This document shows, in pieces, positions 9,333 to 18,531 of a DNA stretch of 64,000 nucleotides (position 1 is its first letter; each line of letters starts with the position of its first letter). A model generated the notes under the pieces. That model saw only the letters and a program-made list of their open reading frames with translations, did not search any database and was not told the origin of the DNA. The translations under genes and the position numbers were made by a program. Source of the DNA: Cryoendolithus antarcticus (lineage: Eukaryota; Ascomycota; Dothideomycetes; Cladosporiales; Cladosporiaceae); assembly GCA_002077065.1 (NCBI GenBank), contig NAJO01000012.1, positions 1,029,662 to 1,093,661 of the forward strand, given 5' to 3'.

Positions 9333-10763
9333 ATGCGGTTTCCTGCGCCGCCGCGGCTGAGTTTCACCACGACGAAGCCTCCATGTAGCGCGCGTCTAGG
9401 CCCAGCACCGCCCTTCCTTTGGCAGACTGCACGGCAGACGAGAGTCTTGCTTAACGTAGCAAGCAATTCTCCAGACAAAAGGCATAGCTCTCCGCTGCAG
9501 TGGTCCCGCCTTGCGCACTCCCCGCGCCCCTCCGCCTCAGCCACTATGTCTGCCACTCTGGCTCCCCGTCCCGCCCCTTCGCGCTCTCATAGCCACCATT
9601 CGCACTCGCATGACAACACCTACCTGACCAGTACCAACAAAGCCGACCCTGGTGTGCGGATCACGCGACTGGGCTTGTACGTAAATCTCGGGATGGCTCT
9701 GCTGAAAGGCACAGGAGGCTACGTCTTCAACTCACAAGCCCTGACTGCGGACGCTGTACACGCCCTCACAGACTTGGTCAGCGACGTCACAACGCTGGCT
9801 ACCATAAGCTATAGTCTGAGGCCGCCAACAACCCGATTCCCAATGGGGTATGGCAAGATCGAGTCTTTGGGGGCGCTGGGAGTGAGTGGGCTGCTATTGA
9901 GCGGAGGCGTCATGATCGGTCTACAGGCTCTCACGGCTCTGAGTGCGCAATTCGCGCCTGCGCTGGGAGAGATGATCGGGCACCTAGCGGTATTTGGGCA
10001 CAGTCACAGTCACGGGCATGCTGAGACAGCGGGGGTGAAGGGCGTGAACATCAATGCTGCGTGGCTGGCAGCGGGGAGCATTGTGGTCAAGGAGTATTTG
10101 TATCGAGCAACGATCAAGATTGCACGACGGAAGAGGAGCTCGATTTTGGCTAGCAATGCCTATCATCATCGTGTGGACAGTCTGACGAGTTTTGTTGCAT
10201 TGGTGGTGATCTCGGCTAGTCACTTTCTGGCTAACGCGCAGTGGCTTGATCCAGTGGGAGGTCTGATTATTAGTGCTATGATCGTGCAGGCTGGGTGGGG
10301 CAATACCAAGAACGCGCTGTTGGAGCTTGCAGATGTGGGAATGGAAGAGGAGATCAGGGGTGGAGTCGAGAGGAGCGCGAAGTTGGCATTGGTAGGAGCT
10401 GGATACGATGAGGTTGTGGTGAGGGGTGTGCAAGGTGTCAAAAGCGGGCAGAACTTCTTGGTCGAGGTTGAGGTGGGTGTACCAGCGCAGTGGAGTCTGG
10501 GTGACACTGCTGAGGTTGAGAATACGCTAAGAGAAATGGTGGCGAAGGCTGTCAAAGGGGTGAGGAGAGTCAGTGTGAGGTTTGTTCTCGAGAATGAAGG
10601 CGATGCATTTGCAGATGAGTTCGTGGCTGGAAGGATGAGCGATGCGGAGGATGGCGGGCATGATCACGAGCACGAGCATGGACACGAGCACGACCATGCT
10701 CACGAGACGACTGCTAAGTCGACCTCGGTGCACACAAATGGATCAGCACACACGAAGAAGTGA
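9333..10763 (+). CDS. Mitochondrial cation diffusion facilitator (MMT1/MMT2-like)
   Basis: A single exon of 476 residues. CDF transporters exchange divalent metal for protons; the MMT1/2 branch sits in mitochondria and moves iron out of the matrix. The first 70 residues are basic, Ser/Thr-rich and poor in acidic residues, which fits a presequence. Then come a His-rich block (HSHHSHSHDN) and YLTSTNKADPGVRITRLGLY, typical of MMT proteins. The transport sites are visible as DAVHALTDLVSD in TM2 and HHRVDSLTS in TM5, each with the HxxxD pair. A His-rich loop (GHSHSHGHAE) lies between TM4 and TM5, and the cytoplasmic-type CDF domain follows. The C-terminus carries another His/Asp/Glu repeat (DHEHEHGHEHDHAHE). 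An internal ATG at 9546 (MSATLAPRP) would give a form without the presequence. No intron needed. Confidence 0.9.
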   Translation: MRFPAPPRLSFTTTKPPCSARLGPAPPFLWQTARQTRVLLNVASNSPDKRHSSPLQWSRLAHSPRPSASATMSATLAPRPAPSRSHSHHSHSHDNTYLTSTNKADPGVRITRLGLYVNLGMALLKGTGGYVFNSQALTADAVHALTDLVSDVTTLATISYSLRPPTTRFPMGYGKIESLGALGVSGLLLSGGVMIGLQALTALSAQFAPALGEMIGHLAVFGHSHSHGHAETAGVKGVNINAAWLAAGSIVVKEYLYRATIKIARRKRSSILASNAYHHRVDSLTSFVALVVISASHFLANAQWLDPVGGLIISAMIVQAGWGNTKNALLELADVGMEEEIRGGVERSAKLALVGAGYDEVVVRGVQGVKSGQNFLVEVEVGVPAQWSLGDTAEVENTLREMVAKAVKGVRRVSVRFVLENEGDAFADEFVAGRMSDAEDGGHDHEHEHGHEHDHAHETTAKSTSVHTNGSAHTKK

Positions 10764-11384
10764 GGGATCAATGCGATTGACTGGTTCTAGCTTTGCGCTG
10801 CAGGATGCACAACATCGCTGTGAGTGGACTACATCCAAGTTGCATCTGCCGTCGACACTGAGATTGAAATGCCGAGATCCGCTGGGCGCCCATCTACAGT
10901 ACAGAAGCGCCGGCTAGCAAAGTCGCACGGCCCACCTACGCTGTTGAATGGGCTGCTGTAGCATGGATTCCGTTGCACAACGAGCGATACTGACGGAAAC
11001 GAAGTCCGTAATGCACACGAAGCGCTTCGCAGGCTGGCCCAGCTGTAACGCCGAACATTACCTTCGGCAAGCCTGCTTACGTGCTCAACCGACGTTCCGA
11101 CGAGGAGAGGAGAGGCTCGAGCGGCTGAGTGAAGTGCTTCTAATGCACATGCTGGATACACGCACTCACCGCGGGCCTTTAGGCCAAGTATGGCTGATGG
11201 CTAGCGTGCGTTCCAGCGTCGGGCGCAGTTGACCAGAAAGGCGCAACTCGTACCACACGTCGAGATGTAGGAGGTGATAGACACACCACGCTCAAATACA
11301 TAGACAGATAGACGATGCTGCGCGTTGGATCGAAATAGCTGTCGCTGTCAATTCTTCCTAAATTAGTCTACGCATGGGCAGCGC
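10764..11384. other. Intergenic, convergent
   Basis: About 620 bp between the tails of the CDF transporter and the ALDH-like gene. It should hold both 3' UTRs. Short frames on both strands have no recognisable content. Confidence 0.4.
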
Positions 11385-12932
11385 TCAGTGAAAGCTCGAC
11401 CACAAAGCCCTTACCCCAAAGTACAGCCCCGTCCCCAGCGTAAGCAATATGGGCGTAGCTGCGGTCCCCAGTCCGATCAGGATACCCTGCTCGAAAAAGC
11501 CAATCTTTGCGTGCTGCAATGGCTGACCCGTAGGCTTCAGAGGCCGCACAGCTAGCTCAGCCAACTGTTTCGCGCTCAAAGCCTCCTTACCTTGCACCTG
11601 GCCACTGCTCTCACCGAAGAGCGCAAATGCCGCTTTCGCGGCCGGAGGCGAAGTCTGTGCGATCTCTGGACTACACACCGAGAACATCTCCGGCGTGTAT
11701 CGGCGCGTTACATTCAGTGGTTGCTGTGGGAAGTACGGTGCCGCGGGACCGATGAGGAGGTCCGAGGGGATGTGGTTGATAAATGATGCGCTTGATGGGA
11801 TGAACTGCGAGAGGTATTTAGCTGTGGGTGGGTTGGCGAAGATGTAGCTGGCGAGGTAGGTCGTTTCGGACACAGAGCTCTGAGACTTTGATAGACTTGA
11901 TGTGAGGTAGTCGATTGCGTCTTCGAGGCTCGTCGTTGCTATGATGAGGAGAGCAGGCTCGGAGATCTTCGATTGGAGAAGGGGTGAGGATCTGTATCTG
12001 GTCAGGTCTGAGTGAATAGAAGAAGGCAAGTGCATGACTGACCTGCTGCTAATGTCCACAACCAGGCCGGCGTCTCCGGAAGCTACCACTTTCGAACTTG
12101 GGCACGCCTCGATCTGCTTGCTGGCCGTGGCCCTTCTCGATGGGCCAGCGTCGCTGTAGGCATTGATGTGTCGCGCAGCGGCTTCAAAGAACGGCTTCTT
12201 GACGAATTCGTTCACTATTATCAAGTCTGGTGCATAGCTTGATCGTCCATTGTATGCCAGGCGGGCCCTGACAAGACATCTCGCAGCGGCATCAACATCC
12301 GCCGTCCGATCTACAACTGCAACTACTCGTGATCTGCCGCGGGAAGCCAGTACATTCACTCGAAGTGACGCTTGAGGATCAGACTTCTGATCGACGATCA
12401 TTGCTTCCGCGAGGTGCGCCTCATCACTCACATCGTCGTCAATGACGGCGATAGCATCAGGGTCTACAGCCTTGCCAATCGCTTGCTTCAGCAATCCAGG
12501 GAGATACCTCAGGTCCGCATTCACTTGCACAAGCACACAATTCCCCGCTGCGGCTGCAGCAGCCAGCGGTGCCAGCACCGAGAAGAATGGGAAGTCGATG
12601 CCGGTCTTGACGTACACCAAGCCCACTCCTCTCCGTCGTTGCGTGAAGTCCTGCCCTCGAGCCACGCTATACTCGTCCGACAGCGATTTGTCGAAGTCCA
12701 GTGTCTCGTAGGCGTCTTTGACACATGTCATGCCGGCTGCGAACTCGACATCAGCTTCGGCTTCGCTGATTGAGCTGTCCTTCCGGATCGCAGCTCGAAG
12801 CTCATCCTGGAGCGCTATGAGCTCGCGGTAAAGATACTGGAGTTGGGATTGTCGGTATCGGACGTTCTCTGTGCGACCATCGATCTTTGCGGCGCGAAGG
12901 CGTGCCAGTGCTGCTTTGGTGGCGGACGCCAT
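11385..12932 (-). CDS. Aldehyde-dehydrogenase-like protein lacking catalytic residues, C-terminal membrane segment
   Basis: Frame of 515 residues from the ATG at 12932, which gives MASATKAALARLRAA; the upstream extension has no ATG. A probable 45-nt intron (11998-12042, GTCAGT...GACCAG) lies in frame, so the spliced product would be 500 residues. The ALDH fold is clear: FFSVLAPLAAAAAAGNCVLV (cofactor-domain core), DRTADVDAAARCLVRARLAY, YAPDLIIVNEFVKKPF and SASFINHIP near the end. However, the catalytic Cys position (GQTC in ALDH3) reads GRSS, with Ser at about residue 232. The catalytic Glu position (LELGG) reads LASRG, with Ala at about 196. A hydrophobic stretch near the C-terminus (ILIGLGTAATPILLTLGTGL) looks like a tail anchor, as in ALDH3A2/Hfd1. 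It is probably a membrane-bound pseudoenzyme. Confidence 0.8.
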   Translation of the reverse strand: MASATKAALARLRAAKIDGRTENVRYRQSQLQYLYRELIALQDELRAAIRKDSSISEAEADVEFAAGMTCVKDAYETLDFDKSLSDEYSVARGQDFTQRRRGVGLVYVKTGIDFPFFSVLAPLAAAAAAGNCVLVQVNADLRYLPGLLKQAIGKAVDPDAIAVIDDDVSDEAHLAEAMIVDQKSDPQASLRVNVLASRGRSRVVAVVDRTADVDAAARCLVRARLAYNGRSSYAPDLIIVNEFVKKPFFEAAARHINAYSDAGPSRRATASKQIEACPSSKVVASGDAGLVVDISSRSVMHLPSSIHSDLTRYRSSPLLQSKISEPALLIIATTSLEDAIDYLTSSLSKSQSSVSETTYLASYIFANPPTAKYLSQFIPSSASFINHIPSDLLIGPAAPYFPQQPLNVTRRYTPEMFSVCSPEIAQTSPPAAKAAFALFGESSGQVQGKEALSAKQLAELAVRPLKPTGQPLQHAKIGFFEQGILIGLGTAATPILLTLGTGLYFGVRALWSSFH

Positions 12933-13725
12933 TGTGTGATGTGAGCGAGGGTTGTAGTCCAGATCCGGGTGATCCAAAACTATGCTTCCTTGGAAGTTCG
13001 ATGCCCGTCTTTACGTTTCAGTTCGTCGCTGTGAGGTCCTCGTGTCCTCTGCTGCGAATTGATCACTTCGGACGCCTCGAGTTGAGCTCTACTGTATGTC
13101 GCTACATTTGAAGCCGGGTCTAGATAGATCCCACCTCTTCCATCATGATCGGGCGCCATCGCCGTCGCGTAGTGTTGCCCGGTTACTTGCAACTCCGTAC
13201 CGTAGACGGCTAATGTGGACATGCGAAGGAGTGCATGAGATGGTCGAAAACGATGTGGGGTGGAACAGACTTTACTCCACCTCTTCCGCTCGTACTCCAT
13301 GCACACGCCAGGAATGTTCCGCTCGATGCTGCAAGGCCGTACGAATGAAGATCTTCCTCGAAGATTGCTGGTGAGGTAGATATATGCTACAAGCGTACGG
13401 GGGCCATCGGATTGAAACGCATCAAAGTCAGGCTGTGAACAATGTGTGAAGTAGATGTTGACTGAGATATCTACACCTTCCACTGTACGACTATGCTCAC
13501 AGCCGTGAGGCCATATGCGTCTTGATATCTACCTCGCTATGCACATCCGTCCTGGACAATAAGTGGAGATATGCTAGAAGACCATATGCAAAATGAGCGC
13601 TTTGTGGGTATTAGTGCGGAAATCAAGTCGCTCCAACGCTGAACATTAGGTACCAAATTCCGTCAGGTCCAGCCTTCGTAAATCGTAAAGTCAATGAAAC
13701 CATAACAGAATCAATCACGGAAGAA
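12933..13725. other. Intergenic between ALDH-like and methyltransferase-like genes
   Basis: About 790 bp: the promoter of the ALDH-like gene and the 3' flank of the large methyltransferase-like gene, both minus strand. A minus-strand frame of about 165 codons is present but has no known motif and no supporting splice pattern. Confidence 0.4.
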
Positions 13726-16700
13726 TCAGACACTGACTGTCCTCCGCCTCGTCTGTGTAGGCTTTTGCGCGCAGCAGATCAACAGCTTGAAGCTCGTCCC
13801 CTGCTTCTCGCACTCGCGCAGCAAGCCAGGCTCGTTCCATATGCTCTTGTCATTCTTGAGCAGTGGCTTCTCGTAGCAGGCCGAGTACCACCAGCGTCCG
13901 ACCTGACTGACACGAGCAACGATCCCATCGTCGTTGTTTCGTGTCTGATGCAAGCCGGTGGCACGTGAGTCTTGCAGTAGATCAGCGAAGCTGCTGTCGT
14001 CCACTGTAGCCGGTTTCTCCGGCTCCCAGCTCGTTTGCTGACTAGAGCGATTGGAGCTTGTGCTGCTCAAATCTTGGCTTCGTGGTATGCGCCCAGCGGC
14101 CGGGACCCCAACGACGCAGCGCTGGACGTTCTCGAACCCACGTCGGCCAATGAGGCGTATGAGCACGTCGCTCATGTTGCGCAAGCTGATGCTGGTGTCC
14201 CGGGCCTGTAGCCGAGTCTTCAATCCGCGTACCGCTTTGCGACCTCGAGTGCCCATGTTCATAAGATCGAGATCGAGGACCGCGACTTCAAGGTGCCCAC
14301 CAGGTCGGAGCACGCGTTTGCACTCGAAAACGCAAGCGGCATAAGCTTGTTCGGTGGTCGAAGCAGGAAATCGGAGTACTACAGCAGTGAAGAAGCCTTT
14401 CGGAAACGGAAACGGCGAAGAGATATTAGCGAAATTGATGTGGCGACTATTCTTCTGCGTCTTCCACCCTGAAGCTGCAGTGAAAGCGTCGTCGGATCCT
14501 GGCGAGGGCCCCAGGTTGTAGATCTTGGCATCCGGATAGGACATGGCAACGTAGTGAGACCAGTCGCTCCCAAGACCATCGAGAATGAGTACACGTGGCT
14601 CGTTTGACAAGCGCATCTCGTTGTGCGCAGGGCTGAATAGCACACGGCCGAATGACAGCCACTTACTGGTCATCAGTGCGGCAGCCCTGAGGTTTCGCAT
14701 CGAGCCTTCCTCATCCGAATCATGCTCGGCAATGTCATGCAGCTGAGCATCGCGACTGAAGCGGGCACCGGACAACATGCTACTTTGTGAATGCCGTGCA
14801 TTGGCTTCGGGCAGTGATGCTGAGCGCGAGTGCCGCGAGGATCTGCTGTAACGAGACGATGAAGTGCTGTTGCGTACCAATTGCATGCTGAGACGCTGTT
14901 GGGGTGCCTTCCAACTCTCTCTTTGGCCAGCGGTCAGTCCGCTGTGACGATCGCCGTATGCAGCCGCGAAGTGCGATAGCGAGTCTGCTGTTAGAGGTGA
15001 AAGAGATGGCTGCATCAGTCGCGCAACTTGCTGTGGTACGCTGAGTGCGGACTGCTCACCTCGCTGACGAGGTGGCAAGGGCAGGGCAGCCTTGGGCTCT
15101 TGGGAGAGGGGAAGGCCAAAGCTGAGCGGTGCCGGCATGGCTGGACTCTTCGTCTCGTGTAGCATGTCAGCATACTGGAATGGTGCTCCGAGAGATGACC
15201 CGCCCGAGATGGGCGTCTTGAGCGGCAGAGTCTCGTCCATCAAGTCGTCATATTCGTTCCAGACATCGTCCTCCTCGATCATAAGGACCCTGCTTGGGCC
15301 TAACCAGCTGCCGTACCCAGAACTGCTTGAATATGACTGCTCGGAGTTCTTGCGCGGAGGAAAGGCCATGAATTCATTGCCGGCGTAATACTCTGCACTG
15401 GTCCTATTGGTTGAGGTCGTGGGTTGCTCACTGCTGGGGTAGCTCTGCTTACTAGCCGACACAGAGTCCGACTTTCCGCTAGTGCTGGAGACTGGTTGCG
15501 AGCCGCCATCGATGGGACTCGCCAGCTCCCGAATCTGGTTGTAGAGCGAGCCAGGAGGACGAACAGTAGGCTTCGGCTGGGTATTGACAAAGGGACGGGA
15601 GAAAGAGGTATCAGGCATGCGTCTGTCACGGTCGCGTCTAGAGACGACTCGCGGTATGCGTCCAATCGGCGATAGGCGTGGCTGTCTCGGAGACTCTGAT
15701 GCACTACGAAGCTCGGGTGTCTCGAACGCTCCTTGCGTCTGCTCCGGGGTGTGCAGTATTTGGGAGGCTGGCCGAGGTGGGAGCTGACTCTGCTGATTAA
15801 CCTGAGGCGAGCGTGGGATATCGACAACATGCGCCATCTGGGACGGGATCGCCATCTTGGCACGTAGCAGCTCCGGAGACTCCGACGAATTCAGTCGCAC
15901 CATCATGTTCGGTACCCCTGGTTTCTGCGCAAATGCCGGTGGCGCTAGGGTTGACGGCGACGGGAGTAAGCTTGTGTGACGATGCTCGTAGGGTACGAGC
16001 TTCCGCGCAGGCATATCGCGCCGGCCGCCCTCGTCAGCCGACGCTTCGTTCTCTTGTACTATTCTCGCAACCTCGTCGAGACCGACGGGACTGATGGTGT
16101 TGAGCATAGCGTAGTTTCCGACATTGTCAAGGTTTGTCGCTCTAGCATTACTTTCACTGGTCGACGACCCATTGCGGATCGTGACTCTTCCCTTACGTGG
16201 AGATGCGTGTACTCGCTGGAAGAAGTTCCACTTCCGTGACGGCTTACGCTCGAGTTCCGCGGGCTGTGCATAAAGTAGAAGTCCCTCACGAGCGTCGATC
16301 GAGGCGCGAGGTGGTAATGTGCTGTCTGTTTGAGGCCATGCGGATGTCTCTGCATCGTAGCTGTCAAGTGACTCCAGTCGTGGCGGTATGTTTGTGTTGA
16401 TTGGGGCAGGCATGCGTGTGGGTATTCTTCCATTTGCATATAGTTTGCCGAACGATCGACGGGCAGCCAAATCGCGCTGCTGTACAAAAGCATCATCTTC
16501 GCTGTCCGTAGTCAGTGCGTCACTCCTGACGGAAACGTGCTCGGAAGTCTGGGAGCTGCGGCCGTCGTCCATTGCGGACGGCAGAAGACGCAGTTGTGGC
16601 GTAGGCAAGCTATTGAGTGACGGAGAACTGCTCGACACAGGGTGTACGGATGCGATGCTGGCACTTCGCCCGTCGTTGCTGCCGCCGCTGCCCCGAAGAA

Positions 16701-18531
16701 TGACTGGGCTAAGGCGTTGGCGTAAGAACTCATCTAGCTGGGCTTCGTTTCTGCTCGCCGCGCTGTTCTTACGAGGAGCCACTGGTCTGATTTGACTGCT
16801 TGCAGTGCTGTCGGAGCTTGGGGAGCGATTGGTCGTGGAGCTTGTAGTACTGCCACTTCGACCTCGAAAGTGTAAACGGCCATAGCCTTCGTGACCGGTG
16901 CCTGCAGCGGGTCCTTTTCTTGCCTCCTTCTTCGGTTTCTCCGTACCCTTCTCTGCTACATCTTTGGCTCTGCGACTGAAGAAACCGAATCGCGGTGATT
17001 TGCTCGGGCTTGGTCCTGCCGTGGATCCAATTGCCGGAGAATCCTTGCGTAGAAGTCTTGGCCCGTCTTTCGGAGTAGGTGTCTGCTCACGTGTACGATG
17101 TGCTGGTGGCGCAGAGGAAATGGCGGAATCCACTCGGTCAGTCTGTCGAGAGGATGATCTTGAGGAAAGGCCGAATCTGCCTCTGATACTGGGTGATGCA
17201 GCAGATAATGGTGTTTCTTGTGATGGTGTACGTTTGTGGTAAGTGGTATACACCTTCGGCAGATCGCTCTGCACCACAGCAGACGGACGATTCACATTGG
17301 TGAGACTTGGGGTATTGTCTCTGCTGGGTCGGAGAGGCGGGAGAGGTTTTTGTCTGTCGTTTCTTGCGGGTGTCTCAACATTCAGATGTGCGAGTTCCGG
17401 AGGCACGACAATCGTCCTATGAGTAGATGTCGAGTCTCCAACCGGCTTCCTCTGGACCGTCGTAGCGGATCTCGAGGGGACTCCTGCTTTCGATATCGCG
17501 GCATTGACTTTTCCTTGGGACTTGCTCACTTCTGTGATTGTGGTCTGGTCTTTGGTCCATCCCGTGGCTGTTGGCTGCGAAGCTTTCACCGTGGAGTTGG
17601 AAGATGATGTCGAGGACTCCCGGACTGGAGGCAGACCCAGGCGAGAGGCATACTCAGATGCGCTGACTCTGCGACGTACATTGGGCCTGTCCTTCGTTTC
17701 ACTGACGGATCGATCTGGCGAGGCAGCAGCTGCTGCGAAGGCATTCGGGCCTGAAGAATATGATGCGGCTGAGCTTGGCGTGATGGCAAGGCTGTACGGA
17801 GATGCCGTATACCTTGTGGATGGGGTTGTGGAATGGCTGAGCGGTGGCACGGAGGGCGTATAGTCCCTAGCCGAGGGTGGTGACTGGAATCGAGGTATGC
17901 TAGCTTGTGTAGTGCTTATGCCTGTACTCTTACTTGTTGCGCCAATTGCCGGTATGGAAATCCCGAAAACGGAGTCTTCGAAGTCTTCTTCAACACCTCT
18001 ATCACTATGGTGCATCGCCACGGGATATGGATCAGTTGCAACATGTGCGGACCGTCTCTGCGCGACGTACTGGTCGATCGAAGAAGGTTTCCTGCGCAGG
18101 CCATGCGCACGAGGGCTGTCGAACTCCGATGCTGATGGTCCAGATACAAGTGACGGCGTTCTCGCAACCCGTGGTGGCTGGATATCAACTATTCCTGAAT
18201 GTCTCGTTGTGATGGGGGCTGGACTGACGTCCGAGTGAAGTTTCACAGCATGTGGTCTGACAGGTACACCCGCGCCATGATGTGAAGGTCCTTGCGGATG
18301 CGCTCTCACCGTCTTGCTTGTGGACCCAACGTTGGTGCTCTTGTCCGATGTCGCGATGCTCCGACTTGAGTGCTTTGCCAACCTTGCAATGCGCGAGCCA
18401 TTCCTAGCAGCCTCACCGTCTGCTGAGGATGTTCTAAGAGGGAGGCGACTGGGTTGTGGTCGCCTTTCTTCCTGAGTCAGATGCTCTTGCGTCCATGACG
18501 GTCGAAGTCGGGCGCTGAACGATGCCGACAT
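13726..18531 (-). CDS. Large Ser-rich protein with C-terminal methyltransferase-like domain
   Basis: A single uninterrupted frame of 1601 residues from the ATG at 18531. The first ~1300 residues are low complexity, very rich in Ser, Pro, Arg and Thr with many SP/TP sites, and are predicted disordered. One segment repeats KSPRFGFFSRRAKDVAEK-type basic stretches. From about 1300 to 1480 a Rossmann-like domain appears: EPRVLILDGLGSDWSHYVA (motif I position), SYPDAKIYNLGPSPG, FPFPKGFFTAVVLRFPAST, then YAACVFECKRVLRPGGHLEV with AVLDLDLMNMGTRGRK, the type-11 methyltransferase post-motif region. The usual GxGxG of motif I is reduced to DGLGSDW, so SAM binding may be altered. The tail from 1480 on is short and partly basic. 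Pezizomycotina have such large proteins; the substrate is unknown and a regulatory or scaffold role is equally possible. Confidence 0.75.
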   Translation of the reverse strand: MSASFSARLRPSWTQEHLTQEERRPQPSRLPLRTSSADGEAARNGSRIARLAKHSSRSIATSDKSTNVGSTSKTVRAHPQGPSHHGAGVPVRPHAVKLHSDVSPAPITTRHSGIVDIQPPRVARTPSLVSGPSASEFDSPRAHGLRRKPSSIDQYVAQRRSAHVATDPYPVAMHHSDRGVEEDFEDSVFGISIPAIGATSKSTGISTTQASIPRFQSPPSARDYTPSVPPLSHSTTPSTRYTASPYSLAITPSSAASYSSGPNAFAAAAASPDRSVSETKDRPNVRRRVSASEYASRLGLPPVRESSTSSSNSTVKASQPTATGWTKDQTTITEVSKSQGKVNAAISKAGVPSRSATTVQRKPVGDSTSTHRTIVVPPELAHLNVETPARNDRQKPLPPLRPSRDNTPSLTNVNRPSAVVQSDLPKVYTTYHKRTPSQETPLSAASPSIRGRFGLSSRSSSRQTDRVDSAISSAPPAHRTREQTPTPKDGPRLLRKDSPAIGSTAGPSPSKSPRFGFFSRRAKDVAEKGTEKPKKEARKGPAAGTGHEGYGRLHFRGRSGSTTSSTTNRSPSSDSTASSQIRPVAPRKNSAASRNEAQLDEFLRQRLSPVILRGSGGSNDGRSASIASVHPVSSSSPSLNSLPTPQLRLLPSAMDDGRSSQTSEHVSVRSDALTTDSEDDAFVQQRDLAARRSFGKLYANGRIPTRMPAPINTNIPPRLESLDSYDAETSAWPQTDSTLPPRASIDAREGLLLYAQPAELERKPSRKWNFFQRVHASPRKGRVTIRNGSSTSESNARATNLDNVGNYAMLNTISPVGLDEVARIVQENEASADEGGRRDMPARKLVPYEHRHTSLLPSPSTLAPPAFAQKPGVPNMMVRLNSSESPELLRAKMAIPSQMAHVVDIPRSPQVNQQSQLPPRPASQILHTPEQTQGAFETPELRSASESPRQPRLSPIGRIPRVVSRRDRDRRMPDTSFSRPFVNTQPKPTVRPPGSLYNQIRELASPIDGGSQPVSSTSGKSDSVSASKQSYPSSEQPTTSTNRTSAEYYAGNEFMAFPPRKNSEQSYSSSSGYGSWLGPSRVLMIEEDDVWNEYDDLMDETLPLKTPISGGSSLGAPFQYADMLHETKSPAMPAPLSFGLPLSQEPKAALPLPPRQRGEQSALSVPQQVARLMQPSLSPLTADSLSHFAAAYGDRHSGLTAGQRESWKAPQQRLSMQLVRNSTSSSRYSRSSRHSRSASLPEANARHSQSSMLSGARFSRDAQLHDIAEHDSDEEGSMRNLRAAALMTSKWLSFGRVLFSPAHNEMRLSNEPRVLILDGLGSDWSHYVAMSYPDAKIYNLGPSPGSDDAFTAASGWKTQKNSRHINFANISSPFPFPKGFFTAVVLRFPASTTEQAYAACVFECKRVLRPGGHLEVAVLDLDLMNMGTRGRKAVRGLKTRLQARDTSISLRNMSDVLIRLIGRRGFENVQRCVVGVPAAGRIPRSQDLSSTSSNRSSQQTSWEPEKPATVDDSSFADLLQDSRATGLHQTRNNDDGIVARVSQVGRWWYSACYEKPLLKNDKSIWNEPGLLRECEKQGTSFKLLICCAQKPTQTRRRTVSV

